Position numbers and translations under genes: made by a program. This document shows, piece by piece, positions 1 through 6,740 of a stretch of 11,159 nucleotides of DNA (within the stretch, counting starts at the first letter, position 1; every line of letters starts with the position of its first letter). The notes under the pieces are model-generated. The model ran no database searches, was not told the DNA's origin, and was given only the letters and a program-made list of their open reading frames with translations. This stretch comes from Desulfobacterales bacterium (GTDB taxonomy: Bacteria > Desulfobacterota > Desulfobacteria > Desulfobacterales > JASFBJ01), in assembly GCA_030149585.1 (NCBI GenBank), contig JASFBJ010000103.1:1-11159 (forward strand). The letters run 5' to 3'.

Positions 1-54
1 ATGGCCTGAAGCTGTGATGCATAGTTGAGGAAGTTAATTCGTCCTCGTTCCTAA
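1..54 (-). repeat. Partial copy of MITE-like repeat (cluster-facing end)
   Basis: The reverse complement of bases 1-54 matches 6741-6794 with about 5 mismatches; the 24 bases 1-24 are an exact match to 6771-6794. The copy runs off the left window edge, so its full length cannot be seen. Its terminal part, TTCGTCCTCGTTCCT at 38-52, also occurs in direct orientation at 6922-6936. It ends only about 22 bp before the first ATG of the iron operon, so any promoter for that gene must lie in or beyond the repeat. Family membership (MITE-like) is inferred from the better-preserved copy. Confidence 0.8.
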
Positions 55-75
55 ATATATTAAAGGAAAAATATA

Positions 76-885
76 ATGAACAAAATAACTCAAAAAATGA
101 CGCAAATAATTTTTATACTACTTTGCCTGATGATTACCGACTCGGCCTTTGGTCATAACCTGTGGCTCAATGCAATTGATTTTAGCCCGAAATTCAGCAA
201 ACGCACCGGTGCTCATACCAAAATCTACTTTGGATTCGGACATAGATTTCCTGTGCAGGACTTTCTGGATAAGGAAAAACTGACTGAATTCAAATTGGTC
301 AAGCCTGATGGACAAAGTCAGGATTTGGAAGCAGGTGAAGGCGGGTTTCTTGCAACACCTTTAATCATAAAAAAAGAGGGCGCGCATATTGTTGCCGCCG
401 GTACTAAACATGGATTTTATACCATGTACATGAAAAACAGCCGGATGCATCATAAACTGGGATCAAAAGAAGGCCTTGAGAAAGTTGTTTTAAGCCTTTA
501 TTTTGAGAATTACACCAAGGCTCTGATTAATGTTGGAAAAACTATTGATAACGCCTATTCCACCCCCGTGGGCCACGGTACTGAAATTGTCCCCCTGGAA
601 AATCCCTACCTTAAAAAAGCCGGCGACACCCTGAAGGTGAAAGTCATCCATAATGGACGGCCTGCCAGTTTTTGCAATGTTTTTGCCACCTATGTTGGAT
701 TTTCTTCTACCGAGGATTATGCCTTTGCCAATAAAACCAATAGCAAAGGGATTACCAAAATTCGGCTTTTGCGGCCAGGACAGTGGATTGTCAAGGCAGT
801 TATTCGCAAGCCGGCTACAAAAGAAATGAGTAAAAAATGCATTGAGATGAAATATTCGGCAACCATATCCTTTGAGGTGCCATAA
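76..885 (+). CDS. DUF4198-family periplasmic protein
   Basis: A 269-residue exported protein. Residues 1-26 form a Sec signal peptide: Lys/Gln-rich start, hydrophobic core IIFILLCLMI, and a cleavage site after AFG. The mature protein would start HNLWL, which matches the HDLWL-like N-terminus typical of DUF4198 proteins. These are periplasmic beta-rich proteins often encoded beside metal transporters, with no settled biochemical role. His residues recur (for example HRF near 56-58 and MHHK near 124-127), and a C-terminal beta-sandwich-like part ends at VP. The start at 76 is favoured by AAAGGA 10-14 nt upstream; the ATG at residue 8 would leave a shorter signal peptide. It is first in a same-strand set with feoAB, so a role in binding or delivering iron or another divalent metal in the periplasm is an inference. 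The family call is from recall of sequence pattern. Confidence 0.75.
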   Translation: MNKITQKMTQIIFILLCLMITDSAFGHNLWLNAIDFSPKFSKRTGAHTKIYFGFGHRFPVQDFLDKEKLTEFKLVKPDGQSQDLEAGEGGFLATPLIIKKEGAHIVAAGTKHGFYTMYMKNSRMHHKLGSKEGLEKVVLSLYFENYTKALINVGKTIDNAYSTPVGHGTEIVPLENPYLKKAGDTLKVKVIHNGRPASFCNVFATYVGFSSTEDYAFANKTNSKGITKIRLLRPGQWIVKAVIRKPATKEMSKKCIEMKYSATISFEVP

Positions 886-901
886 GATACAGGGTAATAA
901 T

Positions 902-971
902 CAGTCAGCCGGCTTTTCGGGGCATAAATATGATGGTTATATAGCTCTTGCCGGCCAGCCGGCTTGACTGA
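902..971. repeat. Inverted repeat between the first two genes
   Basis: TCAGTC-AGCCGGC (901-913) is complementary to GCCGGCTTGACTGA (958-971), giving a 13-bp GC-rich stem with one bulged base. The enclosed loop of about 44 nt itself contains GCCGGC near its end. It lies in the only sizeable gap (114 nt) of the iron operon. No U-tract follows, so it is not a classic intrinsic terminator. It could be an mRNA processing or stabilising structure separating the DUF4198 cistron from feoAB, or a small dispersed palindrome. Confidence 0.5.
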
Positions 972-999
972 CTCGCCTGACTCGTTATTGGAGAAAAAT

Positions 1000-1320
1000 A
1001 TGAAAAATTTACGAATCCTTTTATGGACGGCTTTTTTGATTCCTGGTTTTTTTGCAGTTTCATCTGCCCATACGCCTTTTATGGCCTGTTTTGACAATGG
1101 TGACGGAACCATCACCTGCAATGGTGAGTTTTCAGACGGTTCTTCAGCCGCCGAGGTGGGCATGCGGATAATCGACGGCCAGGGGAAAATTTTGATGCAA
1201 GGGAAGATGGATGAAGACAGCGAATACACCTTTAAAAGGCCCAAAGGTGTTTTCACGGTAATTTTTGATGCAGGGCCTGGACATGTGGTCAAGGAAAAAA
1301 GCGATAATATAACAGAATGA
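1000..1320 (+). CDS. Small exported protein upstream of feoA
   Basis: A 106-residue protein. The ATG at 1000 is chosen because TTGGAG sits 6-12 nt upstream; a longer in-frame reading from a TTG at 964 lies inside an inverted repeat and has no ribosome site. Residues 1-23 form a signal peptide (basic MKNLR, hydrophobic LLWTAFLIPGFFAV, cleavage after SSA), so the mature protein would start HTPFMACFDNGDGTITC with two closely spaced cysteines. The remainder (GMRIIDGQGKILMQGKMDEDSEY...) resembles the short beta-sandwich of carboxypeptidase-regulatory or transthyretin-like domains. There is no C-terminal membrane anchor. Its stop overlaps the feoA start as ATGA, implying translational coupling and a shared role with FeoAB. 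I do not recognise a named family; function is unknown. Confidence 0.75.
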   Translation: MKNLRILLWTAFLIPGFFAVSSAHTPFMACFDNGDGTITCNGEFSDGSSAAEVGMRIIDGQGKILMQGKMDEDSEYTFKRPKGVFTVIFDAGPGHVVKEKSDNITE

Positions 1321-1610
1321 AAAAAAAACAAAGACGATCGCAAAGGCGATCTAACGATTATCAGGGGATTTGCAGACTCGACAAATTAAAACCCGGCTGC
1401 CGTGGACGCATCCGTCGTCATCGAGGTAAGGGCGCTATCCGTCGGCGATTGCTGGATTTAGGATTAGTGCCGGAAACAACGGTTGCAGTTATTTGTGTGG
1501 CCCCTTTGAATGATCCTATTTTATTAAAACTGGAAACCGATCAGATCGCCCTTAGAAAACAGGAAGCTGCTCTGATTGAAATTGAAATGCTCCCAAAGGA
1601 TTCAATTTAA
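1317..1610 (+). CDS. feoA: FeoA, ferrous iron transport regulator with basic N-terminal extension
   Basis: A 97-residue SH3-like FeoA protein, the small cytosolic partner of FeoB. The FeoA core runs from about residue 20 to 93: L-x-x-L-K-P-G at 21-27, then RRRLLDLGLVPETTVAV (the family's R-L-x-x-L-G-x-x-P-G/E-x region), then DPILLKLETDQIALRKQEAALIEIE (the xxI-ALRxxxAxxI strand pair). FeoA is usually about 75-85 residues. The extra 17-20 N-terminal residues here are strongly basic (MKKKQRRSQRRS), and no later methionine offers an alternative start. The start codon overlaps the upstream stop (ATGA) and is followed by an A9 run. The stop overlaps the feoB ATG by one base (TAATG). Confidence 0.93.
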   Translation: MKKKQRRSQRRSNDYQGICRLDKLKPGCRGRIRRHRGKGAIRRRLLDLGLVPETTVAVICVAPLNDPILLKLETDQIALRKQEAALIEIEMLPKDSI

Positions 1611-4162
1611 TGAAAGCTGAAAACTCGTATTTTGATTATGCTGCACCTGTATTTGATAAAAATATGCAAAAACAAATATCTAAGACTCGTCCTCTGGTAG
1701 TTCTGGCTGGACAGCAAAACTCCGGTAAATCAACTTTGTTCAATATGCTCACCGGCGCAAATCAGCATATCGCCAATTATCCAGGAGTTACCGTAGATAA
1801 AAAAAGCGGTATATATCGTCATAATAAAATTCGCATTGACGTGGTTGATCTGCCTGGAACCTACAGCCTGACTTCCTTTTCCCTTGAAGAACGTGTGGCC
1901 AGGGATTTTCTTTTCAGCAGTCATCCTGATGTTGTGGTAAATGTGGTTGATGCCGCCAATCTTAAACGGAGTATGTTTTTGACCCTCCAGTTGCTTGAAG
2001 CTGGATTTTTACCGGTATTGGCATTGAATATGATTGATGTCGCAAGCCGCAGGGGGCTGATTATCGATAAGAATCGCCTGGAGGATTGTCTCGGCATCAG
2101 AGTTATTCCTACAATAGGCCGCAAACAGCAGGGTAAAAAAGCTCTTAAAAATATTATCGGGCAAATGATCACAGGCGAGATCAAGTCAAAACCACTTTGC
2201 ATGCAATATGAAAATATTGAACCATTGCTGGATTTTATTGAAAAAAAACTTTCAGGCTATCAGCAAAACAGCGCTGATTATCCTCTTCGCTGGCTGGCCA
2301 TCCAGATTCTGGAAGGAGACGAAGATGCCAAAAAATACGTGCGCAACCTGTTAAAGGATGATGATTCTTTTTTATCCGGAATTTCGTCTGAAAAAATTGC
2401 CTTTGAAAAAAAACATGGTTTTGACATATCGGATTATATTGCTGGTTGCCGGGAAAAAACAGCCGCCGACATTATAAAAAAATGTGTTTCCGCTCCAACA
2501 AATGCAAATCAATTGACCTCTACTGTGACCTTTACGGAAAAAATTGACAAGGTGCTGCTAAACCGGGTTTTAGCTCCCCTGTTTTTGCTGGCAGTTGTTT
2601 ATATAATATATGATCTGTCAATTATTCGCGGCTACCACTTAACCCAGTATACCTGGCCGCTTTTGGCATCAATGCGGAATATGATTGCGGGTCTGCTTCC
2701 AGATGCAGGTCTTCTAACAGACCCTTTTTTGAGATCCTTTGCCCTTTGGATTATAGACAGTGTTATAACCCTTTTAAATTATGTTCCCATTTTTTTTATT
2801 CTCTTTGGGTTAATCGCTATTCTGGAAGACACCGGCTATATGGCGCGTATCGCCTTTATTATGGATAAGCTGTTTCACCGTTATGGTTTACACGGTCAGT
2901 CTACACTTCCTTTTATCCTGGCAGGTGTCTTTGCCGGAGGATGCGCTGTACCTGGTGTTATGGCCGCCAAGGCCATTCCTGATGAGCAGTCGCGAATGGC
3001 TACTATCCTGACAGTTCCATTTATGAACTGTATGGCTAAAATCCCCTTATACACGCTGATTGTTAATATTTATTTTGCGGATCATAAATCCTGGGCCATG
3101 CTCTTTATCTCTACTATCACTATCATTACCGCTCTTGGCGTAGCCAGGCTGTTGACAATCACCGTGATTAATAAAATGCCCAAGGCTCCTTTTGTCATGG
3201 CCCTGCCGGCTTACCATTTGCCAACTATAGGCTCGGTTCTCCGGCGGGCACTGGAACGGGTCTGGATTTATATGAAAAAAGTCGGTACGATTGTTGTAGT
3301 TGTAGCTGTGGTCATTTTTGTCCTCCTGCGGTGGCCTGGGATAAATAAACAGCAAAGCCTTGAATATCAAAATCAAATGGAACAGGCAGAGGATGTTTTT
3401 TATACAAAGATTGGAGCAAATAATATTTACATGAATCAAATTAGCGGCGATAATCTTTTGATTTTACTGAATTATTATAATGATTATAAACGCGCCCTTT
3501 TTGCCTCTGGAGGAGGAAAAAGAAAGCTCGCCGTAGATAGAAAATTTCGCTTGCGAAACGATCTTTTCTATTCTCTAATCAAACCGGGCCAGGACAAAGA
3601 TGCTAAAAAAATCAGCAGAGCATTTAAAAAGCTGTATTCGAAAAGAAAGCGATTCAGGCGAAAAATGAAAGAGGAACGCATTCTCAGCAGCTTTCTGGGG
3701 ATGACCGGGAAAACGCTCGAACCTGTAACCCGTGTTGCAGGATTCAACTGGAAAATCAACGTTGCTTTGCTGAGCTCCTTTGCGGCCAGGGAAAGCAGTG
3801 TTGCCACTCTCGGGGTACTTTTTCGCAAAGGTGCTGAAGATAATCTAACTTTGGAACAGCGCATGGATAATGAGGGCAAGGCAAAGGGATTTACATCACT
3901 CAATGCACTGGCTTTGATGCTGTTTTTCGCGCTTTATCCGCCCTGCCTGGCCACGTCCATTATGATCAAGGTTCAAACTCAATCCTATAAATGGATGTTT
4001 TTTTCGATTATTTTCCCAACCACTCTGGGACTTATAGTTGCAGGGCTGGCTTATAGCGCCGGGTCTTTTCTGAATATTACAGGTATCTGGATGATGTGTC
4101 TGTTTTACGGCACTGCTCTTGCCGTAACCTTTGCCCTGGGATTTTTGAAAAATAAAAATTAA
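1610..4162 (+). CDS. feoB: FeoB, ferrous iron transporter
   Basis: An 850-residue inner-membrane Fe(II) transporter. The N-terminal GTPase domain shows G1 GQQNSGKS (34-41), G2 Thr in YPGVT (57-61), G3 DLPG (80-83) and G4 NMID (140-143). The G5 SA-type motif is replaced by PTIG. A helical GDI-like spacer follows to about 300. The first Gate domain includes EDTGYMARIAFIMDKL and GGCAVPG, with the conserved Cys near 445; the second includes AARESSVATLG (725-735) where many FeoBs have AAREVVVSTLG. Between them, residues about 577-692 form a hydrophilic, very basic stretch (KKISRAFKKLYSKRKRFRRK) much longer than the equivalent link in E. coli FeoB (whole protein 773 aa). The C-terminus is hydrophobic and lacks the Cys-rich tail of some FeoBs. 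All membrane and nucleotide motifs are intact. Confidence 0.96.
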   Translation: MKAENSYFDYAAPVFDKNMQKQISKTRPLVVLAGQQNSGKSTLFNMLTGANQHIANYPGVTVDKKSGIYRHNKIRIDVVDLPGTYSLTSFSLEERVARDFLFSSHPDVVVNVVDAANLKRSMFLTLQLLEAGFLPVLALNMIDVASRRGLIIDKNRLEDCLGIRVIPTIGRKQQGKKALKNIIGQMITGEIKSKPLCMQYENIEPLLDFIEKKLSGYQQNSADYPLRWLAIQILEGDEDAKKYVRNLLKDDDSFLSGISSEKIAFEKKHGFDISDYIAGCREKTAADIIKKCVSAPTNANQLTSTVTFTEKIDKVLLNRVLAPLFLLAVVYIIYDLSIIRGYHLTQYTWPLLASMRNMIAGLLPDAGLLTDPFLRSFALWIIDSVITLLNYVPIFFILFGLIAILEDTGYMARIAFIMDKLFHRYGLHGQSTLPFILAGVFAGGCAVPGVMAAKAIPDEQSRMATILTVPFMNCMAKIPLYTLIVNIYFADHKSWAMLFISTITIITALGVARLLTITVINKMPKAPFVMALPAYHLPTIGSVLRRALERVWIYMKKVGTIVVVVAVVIFVLLRWPGINKQQSLEYQNQMEQAEDVFYTKIGANNIYMNQISGDNLLILLNYYNDYKRALFASGGGKRKLAVDRKFRLRNDLFYSLIKPGQDKDAKKISRAFKKLYSKRKRFRRKMKEERILSSFLGMTGKTLEPVTRVAGFNWKINVALLSSFAARESSVATLGVLFRKGAEDNLTLEQRMDNEGKAKGFTSLNALALMLFFALYPPCLATSIMIKVQTQSYKWMFFSIIFPTTLGLIVAGLAYSAGSFLNITGIWMMCLFYGTALAVTFALGFLKNKN

Positions 4163-4175
4163 AGGAGAAAATAAA

Positions 4176-4715
4176 ATGAAAACATTGATTATTTGCGCTT
4201 CACGCTATGGTTCAACAATGGAGATAGGACACTGGATCGCCCAGCGCCTTCCCTGGAATAATGTGGATATATTTCGTGTTGAAAAAGCCCCTGAACCAGA
4301 TAAATATGAACTGATTATCTTGGGCGGTGGCGTTTATAATGAACAGGTTAACAAAAGAATAGTCCAGTATGTTAAAACCCATCCAGCAGGACTAAGCGAG
4401 AAAAAAATCGTTGCCTTTGCTGTTTGCCTCGACACATGCGGGGTCTACATGAAAGGCAAATTTTTCGGAGGATGGCTTTACCTCAAGCCGCTATTAGAAG
4501 CTCTTGAAACCTGCCCTCCTGTTTATGCCGGGGTTTTATCAGGAGAAATCAATCCAAAAACGCTTTCTGATAAAGACCGCGGATTGCTCATGCATTTTTA
4601 TAATAAGATACTCAAGCGTGATATTGATGAAGTGCCTTATCGCACCCTGATGAATAAGCCGGAGGTCTGGAAATTCGTAGAAAAAATTCTGGTCAGGTTG
4701 AAAGGACAATTTTAA
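4176..4715 (+). CDS. Flavodoxin-fold protein (HemG/flavodoxin_5 type)
   Basis: A 179-residue cytosolic FMN-binding protein. The N-terminus MKTLIICASRYGSTMEIGHWIAQ is beta1, then the FMN-phosphate loop (S-R-Y-G-S-T), then helix 1. YELIILGGGVYNEQVNKRIVQYV is the beta3/loop region corresponding to YDxVVIGASI in HemG. It is close in length to E. coli HemG (181 aa). Two features recall electron donors rather than protoporphyrinogen oxidase: it lies 2 nt before a HutW-type radical SAM gene, and flavodoxins are the known reductants for that family (for example HmuF with HmuW in Fusobacterium). The stretch FAVCLDTCGVYMKGKFFGG has two Cys. AAAGGAGAAA 5-14 nt before the ATG is a strong ribosome site. 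Protoporphyrinogen IX dehydrogenase activity remains an alternative. Confidence 0.85.
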   Translation: MKTLIICASRYGSTMEIGHWIAQRLPWNNVDIFRVEKAPEPDKYELIILGGGVYNEQVNKRIVQYVKTHPAGLSEKKIVAFAVCLDTCGVYMKGKFFGGWLYLKPLLEALETCPPVYAGVLSGEINPKTLSDKDRGLLMHFYNKILKRDIDEVPYRTLMNKPEVWKFVEKILVRLKGQF

Positions 4716-4717
4716 GG

Positions 4718-6298
4718 ATGGACTGGACTCCGGAAGCAAAAGCAGCTATTAAAAAAGTTCCGCCATTTGTGCGTAAAATGGCTCAAAAAGCAGTGGAGGC
4801 TCATGCAAAAAAGAAGAAGATGGCCACTGTGACCCTGGAAATCGTTCAGGAAGCCCGTATGAAGCTGATGGGAAGACCGTCTGTAAAAGAAAAACCGTCT
4901 GAAAAAGAAAATCCATCATCCAGGCTCAATGTGGGCATGAATCGCAGGCAGACCATGCATTTAACCGATGAAAGGCGTTTTCTGGCCAATGAGACCGATG
5001 CCCCACTTTATGAGGCCTTTGACCATAAGCTGGCCGTTCATGCCATGCCTCGAAACAAACCACTTTTGCCAGAGGACCTCGAAAATTCCTGGGCTGAGAT
5101 GATGTCTGATGATCATATTGGACAAGCCTTACGTACCATTTATATCCACATCCCCTTTTGCCATGGCCATTGTCTTTTTTGCGGATTTTATCAAAATGCT
5201 TATAAATCCGATATAGCGCTGCAATATGTTGATGTACTGCTAAAAGAAATGGCTCAAAGCGCTGCACAAACATTTGTGCAACGCGCGCCGTTTCAGGCTG
5301 TTTATTTTGGCGGCGGCACACCAACGGCGCTTTGCGCTAAAGATATTTATCGGCTGGTTTCAAGTGTTAAAAAGCTTTTCCCCCTGGCTAATGATTGTGA
5401 ATTAACCCTTGAAGGACGGTTTTATGATTTTGATAAGGATAAAATAGACGCTGCTGTGGATGCAGGGGTGAACCGAATCTCTCTGGGTGTTCAGACTTTT
5501 GACACCAGGATACGAAAAACCCTTGGTCGCCGGGAATCGAAAGAAAAGCTTATTGAAACTCTAAGCCGTCTCAGTGATTTGGGCCAGGCAGCCATTATCA
5601 TCGATCTTATTTATGGTCTGCCCGGACAAACCATGGAAATATGGGAAAAAGACATTCAGAGCTATCTTGATACAGGCATCCAGGGATGCGATTTATATCA
5701 GCTAAATATTTTTGCAGGAGGGCCGCTTTATACGGCAGTTGAAAAAGGCCTTTTACCGCAACCCGCAACTATTAAGGATCAGGCGGATTATTTTCAGCGC
5801 GGTGTTGATATGATGAAAGATGCCCATCAGCGCCGGCTGTCCATTACCCACTGGGCGCGAGATGCACGCGAGCGCAGCCTCTATAACAGCCTTTCCCGAG
5901 GTAGAAGTGAATGCGTTCCTTTAGGTGCCGGGGCCGGTGGATGGCTTGGAAACCGCATGTTCTTTCTCGAAGGTGACCTGAAAGACTACACCAGTTTGGT
6001 ACAAAAAGGGAAAAAGCCGCTTGCCATGGGATTTAGCGGTGATGATAATAACCTGCTTTTCAGGGATATTTCCTATCAGATTGAGCTGGGATACTGCGAT
6101 TTCAGATCTCTTTCAACCAGTCACAGGATAGATCTTTTTACCCTGGTTAATCCTATAATCACTCAGTGGGAAAGGGTGGGGCTTGTCAAGCTTGATAAGG
6201 ACTGTCTTTATTTGACCAGGGCAGGAGAGTTCTGGGCAGTCAATCTGGCTCAAATACTGATCGATGTATTGCAGCTGCAAGGGGAAAAAGACAGTTAG
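4718..6298 (+). CDS. hutW: PCP_red domain fused to ChuW/HutW-family radical SAM enzyme
   Basis: A 526-residue fusion. Residues 3-52 (WTPEAKAAIKKVPPFVRKMA...) match the PCP_red domain found at the C-terminus of the BchB/ChlB subunit of dark protochlorophyllide reductase. A low-complexity linker (about 53-105) contains an exact-phase duplication of six codons. The radical SAM core carries the cluster motif C148-H-G-H-C152-L-F-C155 followed by GFYQNAY, then GGGTPT (198-203), LEGR (231-234, where HemW has an E-x-NP motif), GVQTFD (257-262), and a C-terminal helical part ending LTRAGEFWAVNLAQILIDVLQL. CGFYQN, EGR and FWAVNL point to the anaerobilin synthase (ChuW/HutW) branch, which opens heme anaerobically using SAM, rather than HemW or HemN. 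The start at 4718 overlaps nothing and is 2 nt from the flavodoxin stop. The precise substrate is inferred. Confidence 0.85.
   Translation: MDWTPEAKAAIKKVPPFVRKMAQKAVEAHAKKKKMATVTLEIVQEARMKLMGRPSVKEKPSEKENPSSRLNVGMNRRQTMHLTDERRFLANETDAPLYEAFDHKLAVHAMPRNKPLLPEDLENSWAEMMSDDHIGQALRTIYIHIPFCHGHCLFCGFYQNAYKSDIALQYVDVLLKEMAQSAAQTFVQRAPFQAVYFGGGTPTALCAKDIYRLVSSVKKLFPLANDCELTLEGRFYDFDKDKIDAAVDAGVNRISLGVQTFDTRIRKTLGRRESKEKLIETLSRLSDLGQAAIIIDLIYGLPGQTMEIWEKDIQSYLDTGIQGCDLYQLNIFAGGPLYTAVEKGLLPQPATIKDQADYFQRGVDMMKDAHQRRLSITHWARDARERSLYNSLSRGRSECVPLGAGAGGWLGNRMFFLEGDLKDYTSLVQKGKKPLAMGFSGDDNNLLFRDISYQIELGYCDFRSLSTSHRIDLFTLVNPIITQWERVGLVKLDKDCLYLTRAGEFWAVNLAQILIDVLQLQGEKDS
4877..4912 (+). repeat. Tandem 18-bp duplication in the inter-domain linker
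   Basis: Two consecutive 18-nt units (4877-4894 and 4895-4912), both beginning CCGTCTG, differ at two positions and are in frame. They encode PSVKEK then PSEKEN. They fall in the flexible linker between the PCP_red and radical SAM domains, consistent with linker growth by slippage. Confidence 0.85.
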
Positions 6299-6299
6299 T

Positions 6300-6563
6300 A
6301 TGGAAAAATATATGGCTATTATCCTGATCTCCTTTTTACTCAATATCCCCATGGGAATGCTGGTAGACGGAGCAAAGAATTTAGCCTTAAAATTACTCTT
6401 TATTCATCTGCCGGTGCCGATTCTAATGCTGCTTAGAAAAACATGGCAACTGGAAAAATTATTTATCATCGCCATTATTTTATTTGCTATTATAGGTCTT
6501 TTGACCGGAAAATGGATGAATAAAAGAAGGCCGCAAAATATTAGCGCTAAAAAGAACGTTTGA
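6300..6563 (+). CDS. Small three-helix membrane protein
   Basis: An 87-residue hydrophobic protein starting 1 nt after the radical SAM stop. The start at 6300 is chosen over the in-frame ATG at 6264, which lies inside the preceding gene; AAGGGG about 15 nt upstream and translational coupling would serve it. Three membrane segments are visible: YMAIILISFLLNIPMGMLV (about 4-22), LLFIHLPVPILMLL (about 31-44) and LFIIAIILFAIIGLLTG (about 53-69). It ends in a basic tail KWMNKRRPQNISAKKNV, placing the C-terminus in the cytosol. The NIPMG and IHLPVP patterns recall a small uncharacterised bacterial membrane family, but I cannot name it. Its position as the last cistron suggests a membrane accessory to the iron/tetrapyrrole operon; function is unknown. 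Confidence 0.7.
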   Translation: MEKYMAIILISFLLNIPMGMLVDGAKNLALKLLFIHLPVPILMLLRKTWQLEKLFIIAIILFAIIGLLTGKWMNKRRPQNISAKKNV

Positions 6564-6740
6564 GAAGTGGGAATCAACGGAAAAACCATGACCATCCTTT
6601 TCTCCCCCAAAAAAACTCTGATCTTCACTTGCCATTAAGGCGTTGCACCGAAAAATTACCAGGTCACCAATCATAATGGTTTCATTTGGCTTTATACACA
6701 AGATTAACTCATAAATCCATCTTCTCCATTAACCGCCGGC
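6564..6740. other. Intergenic stretch without recognised content
   Basis: These 177 nt follow the last iron-operon gene. Short open frames exist on the minus strand but lack ribosome sites and family-like sequence. I see no convincing intrinsic terminator: no GC-rich stem followed by a T-run. Only a weak ACCA/TGGT pairing near 6664-6680 is visible. Confidence 0.5.

Noticed and set aside
1..75. Fur box or sigma-70 promoter ahead of the iron operon
   Set aside because: No GATAATGATAATCATTATC-like palindrome is visible. TTGAGG at 25-30 has no properly spaced -10 hexamer that leaves room for the ribosome site.
717..1343. 208-codon open frame on the minus strand
   Set aside because: It lies opposite two signal-peptide-bearing plus-strand genes, has no ribosome site, and its translation shows no family-like pattern.
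4718..6298. HemW or HemN (coproporphyrinogen dehydrogenase) assignment
   Set aside because: The sequence has CGFYQN after the cluster cysteines, LEGR in place of the HemW E-x-NP region and the FWAVNL C-terminal signature, which fit ChuW/HutW better.
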